The notes under the pieces were generated by a model. That model did not search any database, was not told the origin of the DNA, and saw only the letters and a list, made by a program, of their open reading frames with translations. From contig NZ_LQOL01000068.1 of assembly GCF_002101555.1 (NCBI RefSeq), positions 1 through 64,000 on the forward strand: a DNA stretch of 64,000 nt. The letters run 5' to 3'. Positions 43,334 through 51,996 of this stretch are shown here, piece after piece. Every line of letters starts with the position of its first letter. Within the stretch, counting starts at the first letter, position 1. A program made the translations under genes and the position numbers. The stretch comes from Mycolicibacterium canariasense. Lineage in GTDB: Bacteria; Actinomycetota; Actinomycetes; Mycobacteriales; Mycobacteriaceae.

Positions 43334-46300
43334 CGCGAACCGCTTTCGGCCCGCAGCAGTGGCACCCACAGGCGCTGGGCATAGTCGTCGAGGCCGGTCA
43401 GGTCGGCGAGCCGGGCGCCGCGTCCCCACACCCGTTCGACGGCCTCGTCCTCGCATTCGTTCTTCCAGCGGTAGCCGGCGGCCTGCTCGGGATCGTCGCC
43501 GGCTTCGCGGGCCACCGCCCACGCATACGATGTCTTGACCGGCAGCGGCAGGGGCGTCCGGCGGCCCTCGTCGTACAACGCGACCAGCTCGCGCAGCACC
43601 GGCAGCGCGGAGTCCGGCGCCTGCAGCACCTGCACCCGCGGTGTGGTGCCTTGCCTTGGCCGGCCGACGCAGACGGCCGACCAGGATCGCTTCGGCTCCG
43701 CCGCGGCCAACGCGAGTACCGGGATCCAGGACTTGAGCAGATGTTTACCGTCCAGTTTGGAGTAGGTCACCGCCGACAACCGGTTCCCGAAAACCGGGGT
43801 CACCGTGCCGGTCAACCGCCGGCCCGGCTCCAGCTCGACATCCACGTCGAAGACCGCCGCTTCGGTGGTGCGGTGCCGAAGCGCCTCGGCGGCCAGCTCG
43901 GCGGCCTGGTCCCGGATCTCGATGGCGCGCCGCCAGCCGAGCCGGCCCGGCGGCAGCGTGCCGCGTCGCCACTCGGCCTGTTGGGCGTCCTGCGGCGTCA
44001 AGCCGGCCATGATGTCCGCCAGCATCCGATCGCCCACCGTCCATTCCTCGAGCGCGTCGATGGCCACCGGCATCTCGTCGGACACGCCGTCGACGTCCCA
44101 GGGCAACGTGTAATCCAGCGCGCGGAAGAAACCCTTCACCGGGTCGTTGAAGAACCGGATCAGTTCGGTCAGTTCGACATCGGCGACCGGCGGCGCGGGT
44201 AGCGGGCCGGAGACGAACACCGGGCGCGGTTCGCGATGCCCGGACATGGCCAGGGCTGCGGTCAGCGCCGTCGGATCGAAGGTGAACGGCCGGCCGCTCT
44301 CGTCCGGTTCGACGTTACGGATATCGAACGGCTGCAAGGGGTGGCGGGTCAGCACCGACACCGCGCCGGAGCAGGTGAGGTCCAAGGTGTCGAGCAGTTC
44401 GGCGACCGGCACCGCGGGCGGGCGAATCTGCCCGGTGTATTCGTTCGCGCCGGTGTAGGTGATAACCAGTGTCTCGGTGGCGGCGCCGATCGCGTCCAGC
44501 AGCAATTGCCGGTCCTCCGAGCGGATGTCGCGCTCACCGGTCATCGGGTCGCGCGCCAGGATGTCGTCGCCGTCGACGGCGCCCAACCGGGGGAACATGC
44601 CGTCGTCGAGCCCCAGCAGGCACACCACGCGATGCGGAACCGACCGCATCGGCACCATGGTGCACACCGTCAACGTGCCGGTGCGGAAGTTGGCGCGGGT
44701 GGGCCGCCCGGCCAACCGCCGGTCCAGCAGCGCGCGAATATCGGTCAGCCGCAACAACGTGGCGCCATCGGCGGTGTCCAGAATGTCGGTGAACTCCTGC
44801 TGCGCCTGTGCCCGCGGCCACTCCTCGTCGTCGTGGGCCAGCGCGTCGATGCCGTCGAGCAGTGCGTGCAACCAGTCGGCCAAGGGGCGGGTGCCGCTGA
44901 GTGCGACGACGGTACGGTGCAGTTGATCGACGAATTCGGCGAAGCGGCCGGCCAGTTCGACGCGGTTGCTGCCCACGTCGTCCAGCGGCAAGGTGGTGTC
45001 CAGCCAGGTTCGTGAATCATCGGAGAGCGCGACGCCCGCGAGCACCCGATCCAGTCCGAAACGCCAGGTGTTGTGCAGGAATTCGACACCGTAGGGGGCG
45101 CGGTGCTGCTGGTCGAAACCCCAGCGGATATTGGCCTCGCGTACCCAGGCGGTCACCGCGTCCAGGTCGTCATCGGTGAACCCGAACCGCGCGCGCACCG
45201 GCGCGGTCGCGGCCAGGTTGAGCACCTCACTGGCGGTGGCGCGCCCGCCGGCGAGGGTCAGCAGTTGCGCGGCGACCGCGAGCAACGGATTGGTCTGCAC
45301 CAGTGCGCGATCGGCCAGCCGGACCCGTAACCGGTGTGCGGGGTGGGCGCCGTGCACCACCTCGCCCAGCCCGAAACCCGCCGAGATCAGCGGTGCGAAC
45401 GTCTCGATATCCGGGCACATCACCAGGATGTCGCGCGGTTCCAGGGTGCGGTCGTCGGCGAGCAGACCCAACAGGACTTCGCGCAGCACGTCGACCTGGC
45501 GGGCCGGGCCGTGGCAGGCGTGCACTTGCACGGACCGGTCGGTGGACCGGAACGTCCGGCCTTCGGGCCGCAGCCGGTCGGCGGCGATATCGGACTGCAG
45601 CCAGCCCAGCAGCGTGTCGGGATACGTTGGGGCAGGTAGATACTCGTCTGATGCCGGGGTGGGCAGGGCGCGCTGCAGTTCCCGCAGATCCCGGCCGAGG
45701 GTGGCCAGCAGTGGATGGCCGACGGCGCGATGACTCGTGTCCTCGCGGCGGGGGATGCGGGCTCCTTGGTCGGCGAGCGAATGCCACGCGCGGTCACTGG
45801 GATGGGGCAGCCACAGGTGCAGGTCGTGATGGGTGGACAGGGCGCCGAGCAGTTCGATCTCGGTGGCGGGCAATCGGGTGTGGCCGAACAGCGACAGCCG
45901 CTGCGGTAGCCGATCCGATGGCGCTTCCCGCAGTCGTGCAAGGGTTTTCGTATGCCGGATATGCGGCGGGTCGGTGTTCATCCGGGCCAGCAGGGCCTGC
46001 CACAGCGGGGACTGCCAGGCCAGGTCGGCGTCCACGCCCGCCCAGTCGACGAGCAGCTCGGGGCGTTGGCGTGCGTAGGACGCGAACAGCCCGGCCAGCC
46101 TGCGCGCCACCGCGTACCGGCGGCCCTGCCGCAGCTCACGTTCCTCACCGGTCTCGAAGTGGCCCAGATGGGTGGCCAGGGTGGCGCACCACGGCTGGTC
46201 CAGGTTCTCGTCGATGGTGGCCAGCAGTGGCCACACCAGTGCGTCGGGCGACCACGGATCACGCTGTGAGGTGCCGGTGAGCTCGGCGATCAACGAGCGG

Positions 46301-46494
46301 GGGCTGCGGAACTGCACCCCGGCGCACACACCCAGCCGGTCCGACAGTCGTTGGCTGAGCCAGCGTTCCACACCCTTGGCGGGCACCAGGACCAGCTCCT
46401 GGGCGAACGGGTCGGGCAGTGGCTGCGACAGCAGCGCACCCAAGCCGTCGGCGAGCAGATCCGTGCGCTCGGCGCGGTGCAGGTGCAGGGCCAT
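43330..46494 (-). CDS. recC: RecC subunit of RecBCD
   Basis: This 1054-residue subunit resembles UvrD/AddB helicases but lacks intact Walker motifs, as expected for RecC, which scans for recombination hotspots and holds the complex together. Conserved segments include ALVWPLLATIDENLDQPW, VMCPDIETFAPLI and CLLGLDDGMFPR. ATG at 46494 (MALHLHRAERTDLLADGL) is the clear start, and the gene heads the recC-recB-recD operon. Fifty base pairs upstream begins the repeat-flanked cassette that interrupts the otherwise conserved neighbourhood. Confidence 0.95.
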   Translation of the reverse strand: MALHLHRAERTDLLADGLGALLSQPLPDPFAQELVLVPAKGVERWLSQRLSDRLGVCAGVQFRSPRSLIAELTGTSQRDPWSPDALVWPLLATIDENLDQPWCATLATHLGHFETGEERELRQGRRYAVARRLAGLFASYARQRPELLVDWAGVDADLAWQSPLWQALLARMNTDPPHIRHTKTLARLREAPSDRLPQRLSLFGHTRLPATEIELLGALSTHHDLHLWLPHPSDRAWHSLADQGARIPRREDTSHRAVGHPLLATLGRDLRELQRALPTPASDEYLPAPTYPDTLLGWLQSDIAADRLRPEGRTFRSTDRSVQVHACHGPARQVDVLREVLLGLLADDRTLEPRDILVMCPDIETFAPLISAGFGLGEVVHGAHPAHRLRVRLADRALVQTNPLLAVAAQLLTLAGGRATASEVLNLAATAPVRARFGFTDDDLDAVTAWVREANIRWGFDQQHRAPYGVEFLHNTWRFGLDRVLAGVALSDDSRTWLDTTLPLDDVGSNRVELAGRFAEFVDQLHRTVVALSGTRPLADWLHALLDGIDALAHDDEEWPRAQAQQEFTDILDTADGATLLRLTDIRALLDRRLAGRPTRANFRTGTLTVCTMVPMRSVPHRVVCLLGLDDGMFPRLGAVDGDDILARDPMTGERDIRSEDRQLLLDAIGAATETLVITYTGANEYTGQIRPPAVPVAELLDTLDLTCSGAVSVLTRHPLQPFDIRNVEPDESGRPFTFDPTALTAALAMSGHREPRPVFVSGPLPAPPVADVELTELIRFFNDPVKGFFRALDYTLPWDVDGVSDEMPVAIDALEEWTVGDRMLADIMAGLTPQDAQQAEWRRGTLPPGRLGWRRAIEIRDQAAELAAEALRHRTTEAAVFDVDVELEPGRRLTGTVTPVFGNRLSAVTYSKLDGKHLLKSWIPVLALAAAEPKRSWSAVCVGRPRQGTTPRVQVLQAPDSALPVLRELVALYDEGRRTPLPLPVKTSYAWAVAREAGDDPEQAAGYRWKNECEDEAVERVWGRGARLADLTGLDDYAQRLWVPLLRAESGSR

Positions 46495-46544
46495 CGCGAG
46501 TCACGATAGTCACTCCCGGGCGGGGACCGGAGCACGTATCCGAA

Positions 46545-46575
46545 TGCCCGCCTCCGAGCGACTTTTCAGCGACAG
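46545..46575 (+). repeat. Repeat copy A of the 46.5-47.1 kb cassette
   Basis: This 31-bp sequence begins TGCCCGCCTCCGAGCGAC and contains an internal direct repeat AGCGAC-TTTTC-AGCGAC. It is identical to copy B 79 bp downstream and, inverted with two substitutions, to copies C and D. With the preceding A it forms ATG and reads M-P-A-S-E-R-L-F-S-D. Confidence 0.95.
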
Positions 46576-46623
46576 CTGATCATCGGGTCACCGCCGCCGA
46601 TTCGGGAGGAGGTACGTGGCGAT

Positions 46624-46654
46624 TGCCCGCCTCCGAGCGACTTTTCAGCGACAG
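46624..46654 (+). repeat. Repeat copy B of the 46.5-47.1 kb cassette
   Basis: Identical over 31 bp to copy A and in the same orientation, 37 bp before the small gene that the repeats flank. Here the preceding base makes TTG rather than ATG. Confidence 0.95.
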
Positions 46655-46691
46655 TGACGAACTTGTCGGAGGCGCGTACGAACATGGCGGC

Positions 46692-47006
46692 ATGTCCACG
46701 TATCTGCGGGTCCGCGGTGTCGAGTTGCGATACCTGCTGACCTGGCTGCTCGCCCATGAAGGGCCGGCGACGGTGGCCGAACTGGTCGACCGGCTGATGC
46801 GCTCCGGGTTCGACGTCGGCGGTCGACCGTCGAAGACGGTATCGGATGCGCTGCGCTGGGAGATGAGCCACGGCAGGGTGTGGCCCCGGGGTCGCGGCCG
46901 CTACAGCTTCGGCGAGATGCCGCGCGCCACCGAGTACCGGATCGAGAAGCGCGTACGGGCGCTGATTGCCCGCGTCGACGCGCTCGCCCGGGAACCGGCG
47001 CCCTGA
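46692..47006 (+). CDS. Small winged-helix-like protein inside inverted repeats
   Basis: This 104-residue basic protein starts MSTYLRVRGVELRYLLTWLL. The segments ATVAELVDRLMRSGFDVGGRPSKTVSDALRWEMSHGRVWPRGRGRYSF fit a winged-helix fold with recognition helix SKTVSDALRWEM and an Arg-rich wing. A helical tail follows. I know no named family. ATG at 46692 is preferred although the GGAGG at 46667 is distant; an upstream in-frame start through repeat copy B (LPASERLFSDSDELVGGAYE) is possible. It is enclosed by two direct repeats on each side in opposite orientation and sits between recC and echA3. It may bind the repeats as an autoregulator or mobility factor. Confidence 0.6.
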   Translation: MSTYLRVRGVELRYLLTWLLAHEGPATVAELVDRLMRSGFDVGGRPSKTVSDALRWEMSHGRVWPRGRGRYSFGEMPRATEYRIEKRVRALIARVDALAREPAP

Positions 47007-47021
47007 CGACCATCCCGGGGT

Positions 47022-47051
47022 TGTCGCTGAAAAGTCGCTGCGAGGCGGGCA
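47022..47051 (-). repeat. Repeat copy C of the cassette (inverted)
   Basis: This is the minus-strand copy of the same unit, 15 bp after the small gene's stop. It matches copies A/B over 30 bp except for a CG-to-GC swap in the middle, which changes the encoded peptide start from MPASE to MPASQ while keeping the serine codon synonymous. Confidence 0.93.
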
Positions 47052-47120
47052 TTGGCTACATCGGTGCGGGCGCCGAGACAGGCAGGCAGGCACGCAGGCG
47101 GGCGGGTGTGGGCGCTCGTC

Positions 47121-47149
47121 GTCGCTGAAAAGTCGCTGCGAGGCGGGCA
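47121..47149 (-). repeat. Repeat copy D of the cassette (inverted)
   Basis: Same orientation and same two-base variant as copy C, 99 bp further on and 31 bp before the end of echA3. With the next bases it again begins with ATG on the minus strand and reads M-P-A-S-Q-R-L-F-S-D. Confidence 0.93.
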
Positions 47150-47180
47150 TCGCACACGCCCCACCCTCGGTCCGCCGCCG

Positions 47181-47900
47181 CTACTTCAGCGTGAGCGCGA
47201 ACTCCTCGGGCAAGCCGTCGATACCGGCTCGAATGGCCTCGATGGCCGATGCGCGGGCCTTGGCCTTACTGGCCACGTGCGCCTTGAGGTTCAGGGTCGC
47301 GGCGTACTCGGCGGCCACCGCCTGCGCCCGGCCCAACACGTCGTCACGCTCGACGATCTCGTCGAGCCAGCCGGCCGCGATCGCGGCGTCGCCCGAGAAG
47401 GTGGCCGCCACCGACACGGCGCGGGAGAACGCGGCACGGGTCAGGCGCATTCGCATGATCTCGACGGCCGAGATCGGCAGCGTCATCCCGATCGCCACCT
47501 CGTTGGCCTGGCAGCGAGATTTCTCCGATCCCACCCGATGGTCCCCGCTGAGCAACAGGAACGAGCCCATGGCGATGGCCGGCCCGGTGGCCGCCATCAC
47601 GATCGGCGCCGGGAAGCTCAAGGCCCGCACCGACAATTCGAATCCGGCGGTCAGCATCGCCAGCCCTGCGTCGGGGTCACCGGAGGCGAACACGCTCAGT
47701 TCGAAGCCGCCGCTGAACACCCGCGAATTGCCGGCCAGCACCACGGCTTTCACGGTGCCCGCCGAGATATCGGCCTCCGCTTGATCCAGCGCGCCGTTGA
47801 CGGTCGCCAGCATGGTGGGCGATAGCGCGTTGACCTTGCCGTCGTCCAACGTGATCGTCGCGACGGATTCGTTGACCGAGTAACTCACCGGGGTCGTCAT
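47181..47900 (-). CDS. echA3: Crotonase/enoyl-CoA hydratase EchA3
   Basis: This 239-residue crotonase-fold protein has the oxyanion-hole segments SGGFELS and ATGPAIAMGSFLLLSGDHR and the second catalytic glutamate in QANEVAIGM. The first catalytic glutamate of classical hydratases is absent: Phe stands where GGGCE would end. As I recall, M. tuberculosis EchA3 (Rv0632c) shares AMGAFLL at this place, so this is a family feature. Its location next to recC matches Rv0632c. Reaction specificity is uncertain; it may be a hydratase variant or isomerase. ATG at 47900. Confidence 0.88.
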   Translation of the reverse strand: MTTPVSYSVNESVATITLDDGKVNALSPTMLATVNGALDQAEADISAGTVKAVVLAGNSRVFSGGFELSVFASGDPDAGLAMLTAGFELSVRALSFPAPIVMAATGPAIAMGSFLLLSGDHRVGSEKSRCQANEVAIGMTLPISAVEIMRMRLTRAAFSRAVSVAATFSGDAAIAAGWLDEIVERDDVLGRAQAVAAEYAATLNLKAHVASKAKARASAIEAIRAGIDGLPEEFALTLK

Positions 47901-47910
47901 GGAGCGGATG

Positions 47911-48753
47911 TTACGGAGCGTGGTTGCGAATTCCGATGGCGGGGCTCGAGTGATGTCTGCCGCCGGTCCGCTTGTCGTCGATCCACGGGAAGTCGAGCTC
48001 GGTGGTCTGGTCGACCTGGCGGGTCCGCCAACGGTCCTGGGTTTCCCGCACCGCGCGGTTCATCCGGTCGATCTCGGCCCGGAACACCTCGGGGCGGGTC
48101 TCCTTGGATGCGTAGTGGAAGTAGGTGAGCAGGCTGCGCAGCAGTTCCAGCTTCTGCTTCTCCCGTTTGGCCAGATCGTGGTTGAGCATCAGGTCGAGGC
48201 GTTGGGCCGGTGGCAGGCTCTCCCAGTCGAGCTGCACCGCCGACGTGTAGTGCTGCGGCTTGCCCTTCTCACCCGAGGCGCGGTCGCGGTAGGTCAGAGT
48301 GCCGTCGAAACGCGACCGGATCTCGCCGCCGAGTTGTTCCCGGCTGATCGCCGAATCCCAGACGGTTCGCCACTCCTGCCCGGGGGCCAGCTGTTTGAGT
48401 TCGCTGGGGAGCCGGAGTTCGGTGATGTCCGGCGGCCCGTCGTCGTAGGCGTCCTCGTAGTGGCCCACCGTCAGCGGGGTGGGGAAGTCGAACTCGATAT
48501 CGTGCGCGGCGGACTTGCCGAAGTTACGCACCACCAACTCGATGACATGCCAGTCGGTGGCACTGGGCTCCATGTACATCACCACGTGGGGACGCAATTC
48601 ATCCCTCTTGAGCTGCCGATTTCGTTTGACCACACGTGCCACGAAGACCAGGGCGAGGATCGCGAGGAGTAGCCCCGTCCACGCCGCGATGGTTAACCAG
48701 GCTGCAGAGCCCAGGCCGGCCAGATCGGTCCATCGATCGCGAAACCACTCCAC
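47911..48753 (-). CDS. Single-pass membrane protein of unknown function
   Basis: This 280-residue protein has one N-terminal transmembrane helix (LGSAAWLTIAAWTGLLLAILALVFVARVV, about 12-40) and a long cytosolic domain. That domain looks like an immunoglobulin-like beta domain (HVIELVVRNFGKSAAHDIEFDFPTP) followed by a charged helical tail. I do not recognise the family. GTG at 48753 with GAGGG upstream is the likely start. It follows the DUF2235-type gene by 82 bp on the same strand, and both interrupt the echA3-DUF2510 gene order known from M. tuberculosis. Confidence 0.65.
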   Translation of the reverse strand: MEWFRDRWTDLAGLGSAAWLTIAAWTGLLLAILALVFVARVVKRNRQLKRDELRPHVVMYMEPSATDWHVIELVVRNFGKSAAHDIEFDFPTPLTVGHYEDAYDDGPPDITELRLPSELKQLAPGQEWRTVWDSAISREQLGGEIRSRFDGTLTYRDRASGEKGKPQHYTSAVQLDWESLPPAQRLDLMLNHDLAKREKQKLELLRSLLTYFHYASKETRPEVFRAEIDRMNRAVRETQDRWRTRQVDQTTELDFPWIDDKRTGGRHHSSPAIGIRNHAP

Positions 48754-48835
48754 AGCGCCCTCATCAGTTCGTCCGATTGCGCTCTGGACAGTAGCGCTTA
48801 GCCAAGTGTCGCGTAAACAGCGACCTTCGGCATTG

Positions 48836-49711
48836 CTAGCTGGCGGCCGCCAGGGCCTGAGTGGCAATGGGCTGCCGCGGTACGCCCTGGACCAATCGCT
48901 CGGTCCGGTCCAGCCACTCGATGTCGGTCCACACCACTTCGGCGGGCAGTCGGCGCCAGTACGCCGGGTGCGTTCGCACATGCTGTTCGACGCTGGCGTG
49001 CACGGCCGCGGCGTCCGGTAGCCGGCGCACTCCGCGGGCGCGCGAATCGTGCCGAGTGCCCGGCGAATGCACGGGATCGGTGCCGATCCGCAGCCCGGCG
49101 CGGGTGGCGCCGTCGAGCATCCAGTCCAGCGTGAGCGCGTCGGTCAGGATGCCGCGGTGTGTGCCGCGGAACCAGACCTCCTCGACACCCTGCACTCGTT
49201 GCAGCAGGGGCCCGCCGTCGATGGCGATCGCATGCCTGCCCTCGACCACCTCCACGGGTCCGGCGGTGCCGCGCGTTCTGGTGGCGTCCCATAAGCCGAG
49301 GAAGCGAACGGGCACCGCGATATCGGACTGCGCGGTCAACCCGGCAGCGACGGCCGCGATGGAGCGCCAGTCATCGCCGCTGCGCGGCGTGCGCGGTACG
49401 GCATAGGTGGCCAGCATGTAGTCGATCAATTCGCCGTCGAGCACGCCGATCGTGCCGAGTAGCCGGCTCAATGCCTGGGCACATGCCGCGCCGCGGCCGG
49501 CTCCGAACACGAAGATCTCATCGCCCGGCTGCCATGCCCGCACCAGATGCCGGTACCCCTCGGTGATAGCGATCCTGGCCTCGTCGGATGCCGCCCGCCG
49601 GCGCCTCGGGACGTCGTGACACCAGATCGACTGCGTGTCGTCGAGCAGAGCGGACAGCGTGGTGACGAGGGAGGGCCGCCCTTCGTCGAAACACAGCACG
49701 ATGTTCGTCAC
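48836..49711 (-). CDS. DUF2235 alpha/beta-hydrolase-like protein lacking the nucleophile serine
   Basis: This 291-residue protein has the layout of DUF2235 (T6SS Tle1-like phospholipase fold): NIVLCFDEGRP, then PGDEIFVFGAGRGAACAQALSRLLG, VPVRFLGLWDATRTRG and VEEVWFRGTHRGILTD. The family's elbow GFSRGA reads GAGRGA (residues 70-75), with Gly72 in the serine position, so hydrolysis is unlikely unless another residue serves. GTG at 49711 with GGGGG upstream is the start. It is probably co-transcribed with the downstream membrane protein. It could be a binding protein derived from a lipase. Confidence 0.7.
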   Translation of the reverse strand: MTNIVLCFDEGRPSLVTTLSALLDDTQSIWCHDVPRRRRAASDEARIAITEGYRHLVRAWQPGDEIFVFGAGRGAACAQALSRLLGTIGVLDGELIDYMLATYAVPRTPRSGDDWRSIAAVAAGLTAQSDIAVPVRFLGLWDATRTRGTAGPVEVVEGRHAIAIDGGPLLQRVQGVEEVWFRGTHRGILTDALTLDWMLDGATRAGLRIGTDPVHSPGTRHDSRARGVRRLPDAAAVHASVEQHVRTHPAYWRRLPAEVVWTDIEWLDRTERLVQGVPRQPIATQALAAAS

Positions 49712-49922
49712 AGCAACCCCCGACGGATCCGCCACAAGCGAAACTACCGATCAATTTCTGCCAACGCGGCCGGCTGGGTGCCGGTCCGCGAATCCACCGA
49801 AAACCGCCCCTTGCTCGACGAAATCCGGCCCGGCAAGGCTACCGTGCAACGGAATCAGTCGTCTGTCCGTTGTTTGACGGACATTTCCCTACCCGATCTG
49901 CGTTGCGGGTGTCGAAGTGTGG

Positions 49923-50927
49923 CTAACTCAACGGCAGAACGGCGCCGGCGCTGGACAGGTCGCCGTGCACCTGCAGTGATTCCGGCACGGTCCCGGGCGG
50001 GACATCGAAGGCGATGGAGACGTCCGCGGGCTCACCCGGGTACACCACCGTCGAGGTGCCACCGAGATAGAAGGTGGCCTCGGTTTCCGGGGTGTAGGTC
50101 TGGCCGCCGGCGGTGAGGACCTGCTGGTCGGCCACGAACGCGGCGGGCGTCTGACCGTTGTTGGTCAGCGTCAGATGCACGACGACGAACTCACCCGTCG
50201 CCGTCTTGGTCAGCTGATCGTTGTCCGGGGCGACCACCGTGGGCCCGATGTCGATGCCGTTGGTGGTGAAGGTGACGTCACCGTCGACCGCCTGACCGGC
50301 GACCGGTGCGGCGGTTTCCGCCGGTGTCGCGGTCTCCGATGGGCTCGACGCCGTGGTGGACTCGGTGCTGGACGGCTCGCTCGACGCGGTACCGGGCAGG
50401 CTCAGCTGGCTGGATTCCGGCTTGTGGATCACGAACGCGAACACCAGGACCGCGACCAGGGCGACGAGCAGCACTCCCACCGCAGCGAGGTAGCCCTTGA
50501 GCAACGTGCCGTTGCCGGCGGTCGGGTCGGCCGGCGGCGGGGTATAGGGCGGGGCAGGGGTATAGGTGGGGACGACGGTCGTGGCCGGTTCGGGCCGCGG
50601 TACTTCGACGGTCTCCTGCTCGGTGGCAGCTGTCGGCTCGGCCGGTTCGGGTGCCGGGTCGGCCTGCGGAACCTGGACGACGGAGGTCGGCTGCTCGCTG
50701 GCGGCCTCGTCCCACGACGGCATTTCCATATCCGTCGGCCACGGCGGCAGCTCCGACGGCCACGACGACGACGGCTCCTGGGCCGGTGGCGCCGGTTCCG
50801 GTGCCGGCGCCGGTGGCTGCTGCGCGGGCGCCTGGTGCTCGGTCCACGCCGTGCCATCCCAATACCGTTGACCACCCGTTCCGTCGGGGTCGGGGTACCA
50901 GCCGGCGGGGGTCGGCGGTGTCGTCAT
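49923..50927 (-). CDS. DUF2510/DUF4352-type membrane protein (Rv0633c-like position)
   Basis: This 334-residue protein has an N-terminal DUF2510 module (PAGWYPDPDGTGGQRYWDGTAWTEH), a Pro/Glu/Thr-rich linker, one transmembrane helix (about 147-168, LLKGYLAAVGVLLVALVAVLVF) and an extracytoplasmic DUF4352-type beta domain (ATGEFVVVHLTLTNNGQTPA). Mycobacterial proteins of this build are membrane-anchored and of unknown role. ATG at 50927. Its place between echA3 and the glyoxalase-II-like gene corresponds to Rv0633c. The 211-bp upstream stretch toward the DUF2235 gene holds no gene. Confidence 0.8.
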   Translation of the reverse strand: MTTPPTPAGWYPDPDGTGGQRYWDGTAWTEHQAPAQQPPAPAPEPAPPAQEPSSSWPSELPPWPTDMEMPSWDEAASEQPTSVVQVPQADPAPEPAEPTAATEQETVEVPRPEPATTVVPTYTPAPPYTPPPADPTAGNGTLLKGYLAAVGVLLVALVAVLVFAFVIHKPESSQLSLPGTASSEPSSTESTTASSPSETATPAETAAPVAGQAVDGDVTFTTNGIDIGPTVVAPDNDQLTKTATGEFVVVHLTLTNNGQTPAAFVADQQVLTAGGQTYTPETEATFYLGGTSTVVYPGEPADVSIAFDVPPGTVPESLQVHGDLSSAGAVLPLS

Positions 50928-51031
50928 CGCAGGGCTTCCTCCCCATCACGCGCCGCAAGGGGCGCTGTGACCCCGCACAATAGCCGAGCCCGGATAACGC
51001 CGCGCGGCTTTGTCCGGCCGCGTCGGCCAGG

Positions 51032-51745
51032 TCAGCCGCCCATCAGCAGGCGCCACTGGTCCAGGTCGCGCGCCCGGTAGACGTAGTTGGAACGCTTGAC
51101 CGCCGACAGCGGAGCGCTCGGATCGCTGGAGTACCAGTGGCCGGGAAACACCGTCGGGTCCCCGGACAACGCCGCCAGCGCCTGCAGGCTGCGGAACATG
51201 TCGTCGACGTCGCCGCCGGGAAAATCGGTCCGGCCGCACCCCTCCAGGAACAGCGTGTCACCGGCGACCAGCCGCCCGTCGAGCAGGAAGCACTGGCTGC
51301 CGGGAGTGTGGCCGGGGGTGTGCAGCAATTCGATCTCGATATCGCCGATGGCCACCTTGTCCCCGTGCCGGTGTCCGGTCAGTTCGCTCGGCGCGATACC
51401 CGTGACCCGCGAAACCCATTCGGTCTCATGGGCATTGACGTGAACCGGCACGCTGACCCGCTCCAGTAGTTCGGCCAGTCCCTTCAACTCGAAGCCCATC
51501 ATCGATCCGCCGACGTGGTCGGGATGGTGATGCGACACCAGCACGCCCGACAGGTGCATCCCGTCGGCTTCCAGTGCGTCCACCAGATCACCGGCCGCGT
51601 ACGCCGGATCCACCACCACCGCGTCGCCCGTCTCGCGGTCGCCGATCAGGTAGGCGAAGTTGCGCATCTGCTCGGCGATCATGTCGCCGGCGGCGAAATC
51701 GCGGCCGGACAGCAACTGGCGGAAGTACAGGCGGTCTTCAGGCAT
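51032..51745 (-). CDS. Metallo-beta-lactamase-fold hydrolase (glyoxalase II-like)
   Basis: This 237-residue hydrolase has the zinc motif SHHHPDHVGG (HxHxDH), further ligands in LLHTPGHTPGS, the bridging Asp in VAGDTLFLEGCGRTDFPGG and the last His in VFPGHWYSS. This is the pattern of thioesterases and persulfide dioxygenases of the GloB/ETHE1 type. Position matches Rv0634c. ATG at 51745; longer frames lack family similarity. The substrate, perhaps a mycothiol or acyl thioester, is not decided by sequence. Two hundred and fifty bp upstream contain a long hairpin and a promoter for the tRNAs. Confidence 0.88.
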   Translation of the reverse strand: MPEDRLYFRQLLSGRDFAAGDMIAEQMRNFAYLIGDRETGDAVVVDPAYAAGDLVDALEADGMHLSGVLVSHHHPDHVGGSMMGFELKGLAELLERVSVPVHVNAHETEWVSRVTGIAPSELTGHRHGDKVAIGDIEIELLHTPGHTPGSQCFLLDGRLVAGDTLFLEGCGRTDFPGGDVDDMFRSLQALAALSGDPTVFPGHWYSSDPSAPLSAVKRSNYVYRARDLDQWRLLMGG

Positions 51746-51806
51746 GGGCACAGCGTAGGGCGCGGGCCGGGGGACGGGGAGACGCCTGCGGTGACGGCTC
51801 CGGCCG

Positions 51807-51865
51807 CCGAGACTGAGGCCAGGTACCAAAAACCCGGCGCGCGGAGTCCCTGGCTTCAGTCTCGG
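51807..51865. repeat. Long inverted repeat (17-bp arms)
   Basis: Arms at 51807-51823 (CCGAGACTGAGGCCAGG) and 51849-51865 (CCTGGCTTCAGTCTCGG) pair over 17 bp with a single G-U type mismatch, enclosing a 25-base loop. It lies between the divergent glyoxalase-II-like gene and the tRNA promoter. It is not downstream of any gene in either direction, so it is unlikely to be a terminator. Confidence 0.8.
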
Positions 51866-51935
51866 TGTTGCAGCCGGGCGGAACCCGGCCGCAAGGGGTC
51901 TTCACGGGCCGGCGGAAGCCGATTACGCTGCCGTT

Positions 51936-51965
51936 TTGGCGACTGAATCAGCGAGAATGTACCCT
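51936..51965 (+). promoter_or_regulatory. Probable promoter of tRNA-Thr/tRNA-Met/rpmG-had
   Basis: The -35-like TTGGCG (51936-51941), 18-bp spacer and -10-like TACCCT (51960-51965) lie 31 bp before the tRNA-Thr 5' end. Spacing and hexamers fit a mycobacterial SigA promoter. Confidence 0.5.
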
Positions 51966-51996
51966 CTTTAAGGCCCACGGGCCGCAAGCAGTGCAC

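Noticed and set aside
46545..47149. CRISPR array from the four repeats
   Set aside because: Only four copies, two in each orientation, with a gene between them and unequal spacing; no cas genes.
51807..51865. Terminator for a neighbouring gene
   Set aside because: It lies upstream of both flanking transcription units, which are divergent.
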